Notes: generated from the sequence alone by a model not told the origin. 64,000 nt of DNA from UBA5195 sp034432755 (GCA_034432755.1 DAOUBQ010000015.1:1-64000), one strand, 5' to 3'. Counted from the first letter of the stretch, positions 7,909 to 14,542 are shown. Program-made: numbers and translations.

Positions 7909-8478
7909 CTATTTGCTCTTCATCACCGCGCTTACTTCTTCCCAGCGCGAATTGATTTCATCAGGGGTCATTTTCTTCACATCATCGAGCGTCAACATGT
8001 TGCGCCCGCCGCGTTCCGGGTTGGTCCTGTCCCCGCTGGCAGGAACATTCGTCACCAGGAACGGGTAATCTTTGACCAGTTTCGCCAGGGCAGCCTCCAC
8101 CCCAAGCGGGTTATGCTCGTCATCATACTCAATCGCGCTCGTGTCGAGCAATTTCAGCGCAGCTTCCACCGAACCAAGTTTCAGGCTGGCAGCCGCGCCC
8201 ATAACTGTCGAGCGCAGGTTCGTCGAGCGAATGCGCTCGACAAAAACCTTTTCGCGTTCTTCGAGTTCTTTCAACTTTTGGGCGGCCTGTTCCTCTTTGG
8301 TCATCTGCTCTTGTTCAAAGGTTTTCACTTTCATTTCGAGCGCATTGCGTTCCGTGCGGTATTTCGCGTTTTCTGCCCGCAATTTTTTCACATACTCAGC
8401 ATCGAATTGCGTTTCTTGCGATTCCTGCGAACTGCCTTCATCCGCCAGCGCCAGGGTTTCGTCAACTTCATTAGTCAT
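7909..8478 (-). CDS. Phage scaffolding protein (DUF4355/GP20-like)
   Basis: A 189-residue protein dominated by charged coiled coil between about residues 30 and 85 (YVKKLRAENAKYRTERNALE, EQMTKEEQAAQKLKELEERE). It then has a helical part and a short C-terminus with NPERGGRNMLTLDDVKKMTPDEINSRWEEV, the type of capsid-binding tail found in scaffold proteins. It is directly upstream of the capsid gene, where scaffolds sit. It would guide head assembly and then leave. The 5' end overlaps the preceding small membrane gene by eight bases. Confidence 0.72.
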   Translation of the reverse strand: MTNEVDETLALADEGSSQESQETQFDAEYVKKLRAENAKYRTERNALEMKVKTFEQEQMTKEEQAAQKLKELEEREKVFVERIRSTNLRSTVMGAAASLKLGSVEAALKLLDTSAIEYDDEHNPLGVEAALAKLVKDYPFLVTNVPASGDRTNPERGGRNMLTLDDVKKMTPDEINSRWEEVSAVMKSK

Positions 8479-8770
8479 CTTTCGTTCCTTTCAAATCATC
8501 CTTGAACGTGTCCAGCATCCAACCCGTGGCGACCCCGCTCCCCACACCCACAAAAGCCAAAAGAAAAGCCAAAAACGCCCGATTGAATGGATTTTCTACG
8601 TCCTTCAACCGGTGCCACCACAGCGCGAATAACGGGCCAGCCCCGGTTACGCCAACCGCATAACTGGTCAATTCGCGCCAACCGTCCGAAAGTTTATCGA
8701 TCTGGGGACGCAATTGATGTAATGCCACGCCCAACAGGGCCGAAATCAACAAATCAATCAGTATCATCAC
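8471..8770 (-). CDS. Small phage membrane protein
   Basis: Ninety-nine residues with two or three hydrophobic helices: LIDLLISALLGVALHQL at the N-terminus, a middle segment AVGVTGAGPLFALWW, and AFLAFLLAFVGVGSGVATGW. It ends in a charged tail DTFKDDLKGTKDD. It overlaps the next upstream gene by 17 bases and the scaffold gene by 8. The size and topology fit a holin, antiholin or spanin-type lysis accessory protein, but no signature residue proves it. Function is left as unknown membrane protein. Confidence 0.5.
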   Translation of the reverse strand: MMILIDLLISALLGVALHQLRPQIDKLSDGWRELTSYAVGVTGAGPLFALWWHRLKDVENPFNRAFLAFLLAFVGVGSGVATGWMLDTFKDDLKGTKDD

Positions 8771-9020
8771 GGGTTGCCAATCTTTTCGCAGGTGTTCTAA
8801 TCGTCATGCCCAATTTTTTGCGCAATTGTTGATTTTCTTCCTGCAATTCAGAAACAATCACACGCAACCGCCTGTTTTCTTCCTGCAGCTCGTCAATCGT
8901 TTGTCTCAACACATCCAGTTCAGTCTTTTTGGCCGACAACCTGGCAGTTGAAACCGCCGTAATCAACCCGGCAGCCCCGGTCAAACTACCTACTAAGGCG
9001 GCTATCAGTTCCGGCGTCAT
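8754..9020 (-). CDS. Small phage protein with membrane helix and coiled coil
   Basis: Eighty-eight residues: an N-terminal hydrophobic helix (LIAALVGSLTGAAGLITAVS), then a long leucine/glutamate-rich coiled coil (TIDELQEENRRLRVIVSELQ, EENQQLRKKLG), then a basic tail. This layout is seen in accessory lysis or membrane-bound phage proteins. It starts at an ATGA overlap with the holin stop codon, so it is translated from the same message. I do not recognise a family. Confidence 0.5.
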   Translation of the reverse strand: MTPELIAALVGSLTGAAGLITAVSTARLSAKKTELDVLRQTIDELQEENRRLRVIVSELQEENQQLRKKLGMTIRTPAKRLATRDDTD

Positions 9021-9382
9021 GAGCGGATAGACTCAACCAACTTCAACATCCCAACCTGTCGCTCAATTTCAGCAGCAATCAGATCGGTGTCCACTCCTCC
9101 CAGGCCATTCTTTTCCAGCCATATCTGAGCAATCATCAGCGCGTAAGTTTTCTTATCGCTCACCAGTTTGGCCGCCCCGGCCTGTTCAGCCGCTTCAACG
9201 GCTATCCGCGCGTAAAAAGCCACCTGGTCGGCCAGTTTCGGCTCACGCGCCCGAAATTCTGCCCAGGTCTTGCGCGCCCAGGCCGCACCCATTCCAACCA
9301 GCGTCACCGCCAGGGCGGGCAGGGCGGCCATCAAAACCGCATTCAAAACCGAAGCCAGGATGTCCAGATACTCAGTATTCAT
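9017..9382 (-). CDS. Phage holin, LL-H-type
   Basis: A 121-residue protein: one N-terminal membrane helix (ILASVLNAVLMAALPALAVTLVGM), then an amphipathic helix (WARKTWAEFRAREPKLADQV) and the segment ARIAVEAAEQAG-KLVSDKKTYALMI followed by WLEKNGL. This is the pattern of the LL-H/holin family found beside phage lysins. Holins make pores that trigger lysis. An upstream in-frame start would give a longer product, but the ATG at 9382 has a GGAGAACACC leader and starts the recognisable domain. A terminator lies directly upstream at 9401-9452. No endolysin is present in the segment. Confidence 0.6.
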   Translation of the reverse strand: MNTEYLDILASVLNAVLMAALPALAVTLVGMGAAWARKTWAEFRAREPKLADQVAFYARIAVEAAEQAGAAKLVSDKKTYALMIAQIWLEKNGLGGVDTDLIAAEIERQVGMLKLVESIRS

Positions 9383-9400
9383 GGTGTTCTCCATCTCCCA

Positions 9401-9452
9401 AAATAAAAACGCCCGGACAAATGGACTGTAAAACAATCCACTTGTCCGGGCG
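9401..9452 (-). terminator. Strong minus-strand terminator upstream of the holin gene
   Basis: CGCCCGGACAA and TTGTCCGGGCG form a perfect 11-bp stem, with an inner TGGA/TCCA pairing, followed on the minus strand by TTTTTATTTT. It would stop transcription coming from the minor head gene and so places the holin-scaffold-capsid genes under separate control; a minus-strand TATAAT at 9488-9493 lies upstream of it, not between it and the holin. Confidence 0.75.
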
Positions 9453-9489
9453 GTAAACTCCGGCAAACCCAAATCAGTTGTTGACAAAA

Positions 9490-9731
9490 TTATAACACAA
9501 AAATACTACTCAGTATCGGGGGGGCTTCTATCAAGGCCATTTCAAGCATGACCAAACTTTCACCCTCCCCCAACATTTGGGCATCGTCAGGGTGACGCGC
9601 CAGCCATGAACGAAGTCGTTTTCGCGCCTCGCGGACTTCGCCGATTTTTCAGCATTCAAAACAAGTTTCCTGATTTCTTCGCGTTCAGGTGAATTAAGAT
9701 AATTCGTAAAATCTTGTATAAAAATACTATC
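9490..9731 (-). pseudogene. Small frameshifted gene remnant
   Basis: Two overlapping frames together read like one small protein: upstream FTNYLNSPEREEIRKLVLNAE, then, after a shift at the run of five A/T at 9655-9659, KIGEVREARKRLRSWLARHP followed by DDAQMLGEGESLVMLEMAL. The second part, with its alternating charged helix and HPDD turn, looks genuinely coding. No good start codon is visible for the first part. It could be a decayed gene or carry a single sequencing error. Function is unknown. The upstream end abuts the start of the opposite-strand ORF at 9732. Confidence 0.35.
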
Positions 9732-10214
9732 ATGAAAATTATTACTCGTCAAAATCAACCTGTAGCCGTAATCGAACTTGAAAACGAAAAATTGATTGTT
9801 CGGGCCGCGTCCCAATCCGAAGCAGACCGAATTCTTTCTCTAATTGCAGTCCCTTACAGGGTGGGTTATGCAAAAGAAACGACCATTCGGGGCGAACAAA
9901 CAAACCTGCATTGTGCCAGGCTTGTTTTTCCTGGCACGCAAGAACATTGGCGAGGACTGGGCATTGGCGGCGCATCTGTTCAATTAGTCGCCCCTTTTTA
10001 TAGGCAGTTCTCTCATACTCTTCTCAAAAACGCTCTTCCCCCAAAGCGGGTGGTCCTTCCACCCCACCAGGTCAGGCAATTTCAACGCCCCCGCCTGCCA
10101 CGCTCCGAACTTCGCAGGCCCCAATACCATCAACTGCTGGTCAGGCCGAAGTTTGGCAAAAACATCCAATGCCGGGGCTGGCTGCTCCAATTCTTCGATT
10201 CCGCCGAAGCCTAA
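9732..10214 (+). CDS. Uncertain small ORF, plus strand, in phage segment
   Basis: The only plausible plus-strand gene in the phage block. The first 60 or so residues (MKIITRQNQPVAVIELENEK, then LIVRAASQSEADRILSLIAV) look coding, with regular hydrophobic spacing. The ORF then runs on antisense through the end of the minor head gene from 9984, where its composition becomes arginine/proline-rich and unlike a protein. The true gene is probably shorter, or truncated by the junction with phage head DNA. A -10-like TATAAAAATACT lies just upstream. Together with the divergent remnant at 9490-9731 it may be a small inserted cassette. No family recognised. Confidence 0.3.
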   Translation: MKIITRQNQPVAVIELENEKLIVRAASQSEADRILSLIAVPYRVGYAKETTIRGEQTNLHCARLVFPGTQEHWRGLGIGGASVQLVAPFYRQFSHTLLKNALPPKRVVLPPHQVRQFQRPRLPRSELRRPQYHQLLVRPKFGKNIQCRGWLLQFFDSAEA

Positions 10215-10524
10215 TTCCTCCCAGGTCTGCGTCACCGGAATCATCGTACAACGACAGTTCACATGAGCGGGCATCGGTTCAGACAAATTGAACCGCTTGC
10301 CATCCATCGCCCAGCACGCCGCGCATGTCCGCTCATTCCGCGCCGAGTGCCATTCCCATTGTTTCACCACGCCGCTTTGCTGGTAATATGCCCTGGCCGC
10401 CTCGCGGTACGCCCGCAAGGTCTCTGTTCGCGCAATCCGCAGCGCCCTGACCAGGTTGCCGCCCAGCGCCGCCCGCATATCTTTTGCAATTTCCCGCGCT
10501 CCCTTGCCCAATCCAAGCCCTCGT
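9984..10524 (-). CDS. Phage minor head protein (SPP1 gp7/Mu F-like), N-terminally truncated
   Basis: About 180 residues of the C-terminal half of a head morphogenesis protein. The diagnostic stretch is present: REIAKDMRAAL, ARTETLRAYREAARAYYQQ, then WEWHSARNERTCAACWAMDG with paired cysteines and HVNCRCTMIPV. These residues define the phage_Mu_F/SPP1_gp7 family, proteins that sit in the capsid near the portal. The family normally has a further 100 or more residues before this. Here the frame begins at the junction with the host metal-binding gene at 10525, so the N-terminus is lost. A TTG at 10511 could allow residual translation. Confidence 0.72.
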
Positions 10525-10525
10525 A

Positions 10526-10657
10526 GTAGTGGCCTTCGTGCGGGAAGTGCAGGTGACCGTCGTGCAGGTAATCAACATGGTCGCCGTGCTGGACGCCCAG
10601 GTGGCCGCAATCCGCGCTGTGGGCGTGGTGATGGTTGGGGTGAGTGGTATGGGACAT
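10526..10657 (-). pseudogene. 5' half of an interrupted His/Cys-rich metal-binding gene
   Basis: Forty-four codons encoding MSHTTHPNHHHAHSADCGH, then HGDHVDYLHDGHLHFPHEGHY. The ATG at 10655-10657 has an AGGAG site eight bases upstream. After Tyr44 (10526) the sequence becomes phage DNA and the frame runs on without meaning to 10364. The matching 3' half is at 4981-5178. The gene directly follows the ArsR-type repressor on the same strand with a 19-base gap, so it belongs to that operon and is expected to be metal-controlled. The many His and Cys residues point to zinc or similar ions. The insertion should abolish the two-module protein while still leaving an N-terminal peptide. Confidence 0.75.
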
Positions 10658-10676
10658 GGGGGAATCTCCTTTTGAA

Positions 10677-11027
10677 TTAAGAATGTTGCGAATGTTCGAG
10701 AATCTGCCGATACAGGGTTTGGATATGCTCATCGGCCAACGCATAGAAAACGTGTTTGCCTTCCTTGCGAGTTTGCACAATGCGGTTATGGCGCAAGATT
10801 CGCAGGTGGTGACTGATGGCGGGTTGGCTCATCTCCAGCGCCAGGCATAAATTGATCACGCAAACAGGCTCGTGGCTGAGCAGGCTAAGAATCTGCACCC
10901 GTGTTGGGTCGGCGAGTGCCTTGAAAATTTCGGCAATCTGCCCGGCGGAGCGTGCATCGAGCAGATGTTGGCGAATTTGTTCGTCAAAATTCTCGGCGTG
11001 TTCTTGGAGCAGGTTTGTTTTTGTCAT
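10677..11027 (-). CDS. ArsR/SmtB-family metal-responsive repressor
   Basis: A 116-residue winged-helix repressor. It has FKALADPTRVQILSLLSHEP, then CVINLCLALEMSQPAISHHL (recognition helix) and KEGKHVFYAL (wing), all standard for ArsR/SmtB. The cysteines in VCVINLC sit where alpha-3 metal sites of this family lie, and the N-terminus contains EHAENFDEQIRQHL, with His residues at the C-terminus (EHIQ, EHSQHS) where the alpha-5 zinc site is found in SmtB/CzrA. It therefore probably senses zinc, cadmium or lead and releases DNA on binding. The ATG at 11027 is chosen over an upstream start since homology begins there. A perfect palindrome just upstream is its likely operator, and its downstream target is the split metal-binding gene. 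Confidence 0.85.
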   Translation of the reverse strand: MTKTNLLQEHAENFDEQIRQHLLDARSAGQIAEIFKALADPTRVQILSLLSHEPVCVINLCLALEMSQPAISHHLRILRHNRIVQTRKEGKHVFYALADEHIQTLYRQILEHSQHS

Positions 11028-11042
11028 ATCAAATATCCACAA

Positions 11043-11058
11043 ATAAACAACTGTTTAT
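11043..11058. promoter_or_regulatory. Candidate ArsR/SmtB operator
   Basis: ATAAACA-AC-TGTTTAT, a perfect 7-2-7 inverted repeat 16 bases upstream of the ArsR-type start codon. SmtB-class repressors bind AT-rich inverted repeats of this layout overlapping their own promoter, so autoregulation is likely. Confidence 0.6.
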
Positions 11059-11108
11059 ATGACAGCATGTCAGGCGCAAAAATTCTGTCTTACAAGCGAC
11101 ATTGTTTA

Positions 11109-11124
11109 TGTAGTAAATACGACA
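11109..11124. promoter_or_regulatory. Candidate Zur/Fur-type operator, second copy
   Basis: TGTAGTAAATACGACA, identical to the dyad at 176-191 in 14 of 16 bases. It lies about 90 bases before the Fur-family start and in the intergenic space shared with the divergent ArsR gene. One arm has a single mismatch. Two copies before two zinc-type genes are suggestive, not proof. Confidence 0.5.
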
Positions 11125-11215
11125 CATCATACGGTAGCATCTGAAACAACATTTTGATGCGACTTGAAATAAACTATCAGCCTGTTAAAACCTTCCAACT
11201 AAAAAGGAAAAGCCG

Positions 11216-11659
11216 ATGAACTCATTGGCTATTGAATGGGACTCCCGCCTTCAGCAAATCGGCTGCCGCTTGACTGCCCCACGCCAGGCGGTGATTGCCA
11301 CATTGAGTCAGGCTGATCAACCGCTTAGTCCATTCGAGGTCTTTAATCAGGCCCGCCGTCTGTGCCATAGCCTTGGGTTGGTCACGGTTTACCGTACATT
11401 GGAGCGATTGGAAGATCTCGCGCTTATCCGGCGAGTTTTTCTCCCTGGCAAGGGCTTGGCCTACCTGCCAGCCCAATCGGGTGCGGATGTTCTTTTGCTC
11501 TGTCGGCTGTGTGGGCATGTTGAACAAGTTCATGAACAAACCCTCGAACTGCTGCTCCAGCACGTTGGTCAGAAACTCGGCTACCGGATTGCGGCGCAAA
11601 CGCTCGAAATCAGCGGCACCTGTGCCAACTGCCAGCAAATTTTAGAAGTGTCTCGATAA
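11216..11659 (+). CDS. Fur-family regulator, Zur-like
   Basis: A 147-residue Fur-superfamily repressor: an N-terminal winged helix (GCRLTAPRQAVIATL, SLGLVTVYRTLERLEDLALI) and a dimerisation domain with two CxxC pairs, CRLC near residue 98 and CANC near residue 139, which build the structural zinc site. The usual HHHH-type stretch before the first CxxC is replaced here by AQSGADVLLLCRLCG, so sensory ligands may differ. Zur is favoured over Fur or Nur because it heads a run of zinc-associated genes that includes cysteine-free ribosomal protein paralogues, the textbook Zur target. It would repress when zinc is plentiful. An AAAAGGAAAAGCC leader precedes the ATG. Confidence 0.82.
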   Translation: MNSLAIEWDSRLQQIGCRLTAPRQAVIATLSQADQPLSPFEVFNQARRLCHSLGLVTVYRTLERLEDLALIRRVFLPGKGLAYLPAQSGADVLLLCRLCGHVEQVHEQTLELLLQHVGQKLGYRIAAQTLEISGTCANCQQILEVSR

Positions 11660-11711
11660 ACTCGCAATCATCCAGGCGATTCAGAATGACCATTCCCGAC
11701 CAGAGTAGGCA

Positions 11712-11972
11712 ATGCCAATTTACGTTTATACCTGCCCAAACTGCGAACTCGAAATTGAGGAAATGCGCCCCATGTCCCAGGCCGATGCGCCGATGTGGTG
11801 CCCGGCTTGCGGCACGGAGTGCGGGCGTGGAATCACCAATTTTGCGGCAGTGTCTGGGCGATTACGGAGTGATTTGTCCGGAGGAACAACGGAGCCGCAG
11901 CCTGTGGTAACCCCAACGGGTCAGCCCATTCATCGCGCTGGCTGCCCTTGTTGTTATCCAATAAAACGTTGA
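11712..11972 (+). CDS. FmdB-family zinc-ribbon protein
   Basis: An 86-residue protein beginning MPIYVYTCPNCELEIE, with a second pair in WCPACGTEC, the FmdB/CxxC zinc-ribbon regulatory motif (CPNC...CPAC). A further Cys-rich end, AGCPCCYP, is added at the C-terminus. FmdB-type proteins are small and often of unknown role; one zinc ion is expected. It lies 52 bases after the Fur-family gene and 12 before a COG0523 gene, so it is part of the same operon. That a zinc-using protein is in a low-zinc operon suggests a sensing or handling role (inference). Confidence 0.75.
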   Translation: MPIYVYTCPNCELEIEEMRPMSQADAPMWCPACGTECGRGITNFAAVSGRLRSDLSGGTTEPQPVVTPTGQPIHRAGCPCCYPIKR

Positions 11973-11984
11973 ACTGGAGTATTT

Positions 11985-13094
11985 ATGAGCGAAATCCAAC
12001 CCATTCCCATCACCATCCTGACCGGCTTTCTCGGCGCGGGCAAGACCACCTTGCTCAATCACATCCTGCGCGGCAATCATGGCTTGCGGGTGGCGGTGCT
12101 GGTCAACGACTTTGGCGCAATCAACATTGACGCGCAACTGGTGGTTGGCGTCGAGGGCGAAACCGTCAACCTGTCGAATGGCTGCATCTGCTGCACCATC
12201 CGCGACGATTTGCTGATTTCGGTCATCAACCTGCTGGCGCGCCCAGATAGCCCGGAGTACATCATTATCGAGACCAGCGGCGTTTCAGACCCGGTCGCTG
12301 TTGCCCTGACTTTCATGCTGCCGGACGTGCGTTCGCTGGTGCAGGTGGATAGCATCCTGACGGTCATTGATGCGGATGAAATCTTGAGCCTGGGCGGCGA
12401 AAATGCCGTTTTGGCGATGGATCAGATCGCCTCGGCGGATATGGTTGTGTTGAATAAGGTCGATTTGCTCGACAAAACCCGGCTGGACGAGGTGCGCAAA
12501 TACATCCGCGAGATTTCCCGCAATGCCCGTATTTTTGAAACCACGTTCGGCCAGATTCCGCTCGAACTGGCGCTGGGCGTGGGCCGGTTTGACGCGGCGG
12601 TGCTGGAGCGCGAGGCGCGCGATGTGCATGTCCACAGCGAGAAAGAAAAATCCCTGTCCTTGAATGTGCTGGGCGAAGAACATGACCATCATCACCATCA
12701 CGACCACGACCATGATCATAGCCTGGTGTTTAGCACCTGGAGCTTTGTCAGCGACGAGCCGTTTGATTTGAAAGCCTTGCGCGAAATCGTGAAAGATTTG
12801 CCGGTGGATATTTATCGCGCCAAAGGCGTGCTCTACCTAGCCGATTCACCCACCCGGCGCGGGATTCTGCAAATGGTGGGCAAGCGTGTGCGCCTGGCCC
12901 TGGCCGAACCCTGGGGCGAGGAAAAGCCCCATTCGCAAGTGGTAGTTATCGGTTCGCATGGCAGCATTGACGCCGAGGAATTGCACAAGCGCTTTGAGCT
13001 TGCGCTGACCAGGAACGTCTCCCTGCGTCATTCCGGCTTGCCAGATGCGGTCGAATGGCTGCGGAGTGCGTTTGGCACAACCGCCCTGAGTTAG
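11985..13094 (+). CDS. COG0523-family metallochaperone GTPase (copy 2, His-rich loop)
   Basis: A 369-residue GTPase with Walker A GFLGAGKTT near residue 13, the CxCC motif in NGCICCTIRDDLL near residue 64, NKVDL for guanine and a C-terminal CobW_C domain. Between the domains it has a histidine run, EEHDHHHHHDHDHDHS, near residue 235, a metal-storage or delivery loop found in many COG0523 and related UreG/HypB proteins. Of the three copies here it is the only one with this loop, so it may hold several ions. It sits in the operon after the Fur-family and FmdB genes, with a GAGT leader. The target protein is unknown. Confidence 0.9.
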   Translation: MSEIQPIPITILTGFLGAGKTTLLNHILRGNHGLRVAVLVNDFGAINIDAQLVVGVEGETVNLSNGCICCTIRDDLLISVINLLARPDSPEYIIIETSGVSDPVAVALTFMLPDVRSLVQVDSILTVIDADEILSLGGENAVLAMDQIASADMVVLNKVDLLDKTRLDEVRKYIREISRNARIFETTFGQIPLELALGVGRFDAAVLEREARDVHVHSEKEKSLSLNVLGEEHDHHHHHDHDHDHSLVFSTWSFVSDEPFDLKALREIVKDLPVDIYRAKGVLYLADSPTRRGILQMVGKRVRLALAEPWGEEKPHSQVVVIGSHGSIDAEELHKRFELALTRNVSLRHSGLPDAVEWLRSAFGTTALS

Positions 13095-13103
13095 GAGAAT
13101 CTC

Positions 13104-13733
13104 ATGGCCCTGGAAAAAAGCGGTCTGTATTACCCCAATAAAATGGGTCGGATTTTCCTTCTGGCAATTGAGGAGGTCATGGGAGCAAACGGCTTGCACG
13201 CCGTCTTGCGCCTGGCCGGGCTGGAAAACTATATCGAAAACCTGCCACCCGATAACCTGGAAAAGCAGTTCGATTTTGCCGATATTGCCGCCCTGTTAAA
13301 TGCCCTGGAACAGATGTATGGCGTGCGCGGCGGACGGGGTTTGGCGCAGCGCGCTGGTCGCGCCCTTTTTGCCAACGGCCTGCGAAACTTTGGCGCGCTG
13401 GCCGGGGCCGGTGATCTGGCTTTTAAAGTGCTGCCGCTCGAAGCCAAAATGAAAATCGGCGTTCCGGCGATTGCCAAGATTTTTAACAGCCTCACCGATC
13501 AGGTCAGTCATGTCAGCGATCAGGGTGATTATTACCTGTACACGCTGGAACGCTGTTCGATGTGCTATGGGCGCACCAGCGATAAACCCTGCTGCCACAC
13601 GGCCGTCGGCATCTTACAGGAAGCGCTCAAATGGGTCAGCGGCGGCAGCGAATTTAAAGTGGACATCGAAAGTTGCATGGCCTGCGGCGATGAGATGGGC
13701 CGATTGCGGATTTATAAAGACCCAATTTCATGA
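13104..13733 (+). CDS. V4R-domain (4-vinyl reductase-like) zinc protein
   Basis: A 209-residue protein resembling V4R/BchJ-like small-ligand domain proteins. The N-terminus (LYYPNKMGRIFLLAIEEVMG) and the helical middle match these, and the C-terminal part holds conserved cysteines: RCSMCYGR, KPCCHTAVG and SCMACGDEMG, likely zinc ligands. V4R domains bind small molecules and are found in regulators and in chlorophyll biosynthesis; the present protein has no other domain. Spacing of nine bases after the COG0523 gene, with GGAGAATCTC before the ATG, shows cotranscription. I cannot name its ligand. Confidence 0.65.
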   Translation: MALEKSGLYYPNKMGRIFLLAIEEVMGANGLHAVLRLAGLENYIENLPPDNLEKQFDFADIAALLNALEQMYGVRGGRGLAQRAGRALFANGLRNFGALAGAGDLAFKVLPLEAKMKIGVPAIAKIFNSLTDQVSHVSDQGDYYLYTLERCSMCYGRTSDKPCCHTAVGILQEALKWVSGGSEFKVDIESCMACGDEMGRLRIYKDPIS

Positions 13734-13743
13734 GGAGATGAAA

Positions 13744-13992
13744 ATGCAAAATGCGCTTGCTTCGGTAAGCCCAGCTCGCCGCGCCCAAATGAAAGCCGCG
13801 CTCGAAAAACTGCGCGCCAACCCGCGCGTGCTTAAAATCCGCATTTCCGCACCGGAGGATTGCGCCTTTGGTCAAAGCCTGCAAGGTGTTTATGATGGTG
13901 GCCAGGCCCCACAACTTCCGGCGGAGGGTTGTTCACGCCCTGGTGGCTGCATCTGTGTTTACGAGCCGATTCTTTCGGAGATTTATCCGTGA
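13744..13992 (+). CDS. Small Cys-containing protein, unknown
   Basis: Eighty-two residues, with a helical first half (ARRAQMKAALEKLRANPRV), the segment RISAPEDCAFGQSLQGVYDG and a C-terminal PAEGCSRPGGCICVYEP with a CxxxxxCxC arrangement that could bind a metal. It follows the V4R gene by 10 bases, with AGGAG six bases before the ATG; its stop overlaps the GTG of the next gene. It is possibly a partner of the V4R protein. No family recognised. Confidence 0.6.
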   Translation: MQNALASVSPARRAQMKAALEKLRANPRVLKIRISAPEDCAFGQSLQGVYDGGQAPQLPAEGCSRPGGCICVYEPILSEIYP

Positions 13993-14510
13993 CCGACCTG
14001 CCGAGTGGTTCCATCGTTCACCGCGAAAAAGCCGCCGCCCTGGGAGGCATCCCGCTGGCGGTCGTGACCGTTTCCGACACGCGCGCCCCAGAAACAGATG
14101 TCAACGGTCAATACCTGCTGGCGCAAATTAAGGCAGCGGGCCATCAATTTGCAGCTTACCGTATCGTGCCGGATGAACCGGCCCAAATTGAAGCCGTGTT
14201 GGATGAGTTCTGTGCGGGTGAAGCGCGCCTGATTTTGTTCAACGGTGGCACCGGCATCTCAACCCGTGATACCACCTTCGATATACTCAGCCGCAAACTG
14301 GAGAAAACCTTGCCCGGTTTTGGCGAAATTTTCCGCATGTTGAGTTATGAGCAAGTCGGCGCGGCGGCCATCCTTTCGCGGGCAACGGCGGGAATCTATC
14401 GCGGCAAGTTAATCATCAGCACCCCCGGCTCACCTGCCGCCGTGCAACTGGCCTGGGAGAAGTTAATCCTGCCTGAGTTACAGCATTTGGCCTGGGAAGT
14501 GGTGCGGTGA
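13989..14510 (+). CDS. MoaB/MogA-family molybdopterin-binding protein
   Basis: A 173-residue protein with the MoCF_biosynth fold: LAVVTVSDTRAPETDVNGQYL, FNGGTGISTRDTTFD (the GGTG molybdopterin-binding loop), PGFGEIFRMLSYEQVG, and ISTPGSPAAVQLAWEKLI. The family adenylylates molybdopterin before metal insertion (MogA) or has a related role (MoaB). The start is the GTG overlapping the preceding stop (GTGA), which places it in the zinc operon. Why a molybdenum-cofactor enzyme sits here is unclear; a low-zinc or metal-exchange role is possible (inference). The stop codon lies at the beginning of a heptamer repeat. Confidence 0.8.
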   Translation: MTDLPSGSIVHREKAAALGGIPLAVVTVSDTRAPETDVNGQYLLAQIKAAGHQFAAYRIVPDEPAQIEAVLDEFCAGEARLILFNGGTGISTRDTTFDILSRKLEKTLPGFGEIFRMLSYEQVGAAAILSRATAGIYRGKLIISTPGSPAAVQLAWEKLILPELQHLAWEVVR

Positions 14511-14542
14511 TCAGTAATCAGTGACCAGTAACCAGTCCTGAG
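14508..14542. repeat. Heptamer repeat (TRAYCAG-type, 4 to 5 units)
   Basis: Units TGATCAG, TAATCAG, TGACCAG, TAACCAG, TCCTGAG in phase. The first unit contains the TGA stop of the MoaB/MogA gene. Same family as arrays at 30622, 45230 and 57958. Confidence 0.75.

Larger units (their letters stand above)
5179..10525 (-). mobile_element. Truncated tailed-phage segment inserted in a host gene
   Basis: A block of phage structural genes, nearly all on the minus strand: minor head protein, lysis-like membrane proteins, scaffold, major capsid, a small protein, connector, tail completion and tail tube. It begins inside the minor head gene and stops inside the tail tube gene, and lacks portal, terminase, protease, tape measure, integrase and regulators, so it is a fragment rather than a whole prophage. 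Both ends fall in the linker between two halves of one host gene. I see no long direct repeat at the junctions, only GAG shared on the coding strand. The mechanism could be illegitimate insertion, or a larger prophage reduced by deletion. Confidence 0.75.

Noticed and set aside
4981..10657. The two HGDHVDYL stretches, sharing 18 identical bases (CAGGTAATCAACATGGTC on the plus strand), as attL and attR of a prophage.
   Set aside because: The flanking sequence differs and each half has its own place in a two-module protein. The similarity is better explained by an internal repeat of the host gene, with the phage DNA lying in the linker between modules.
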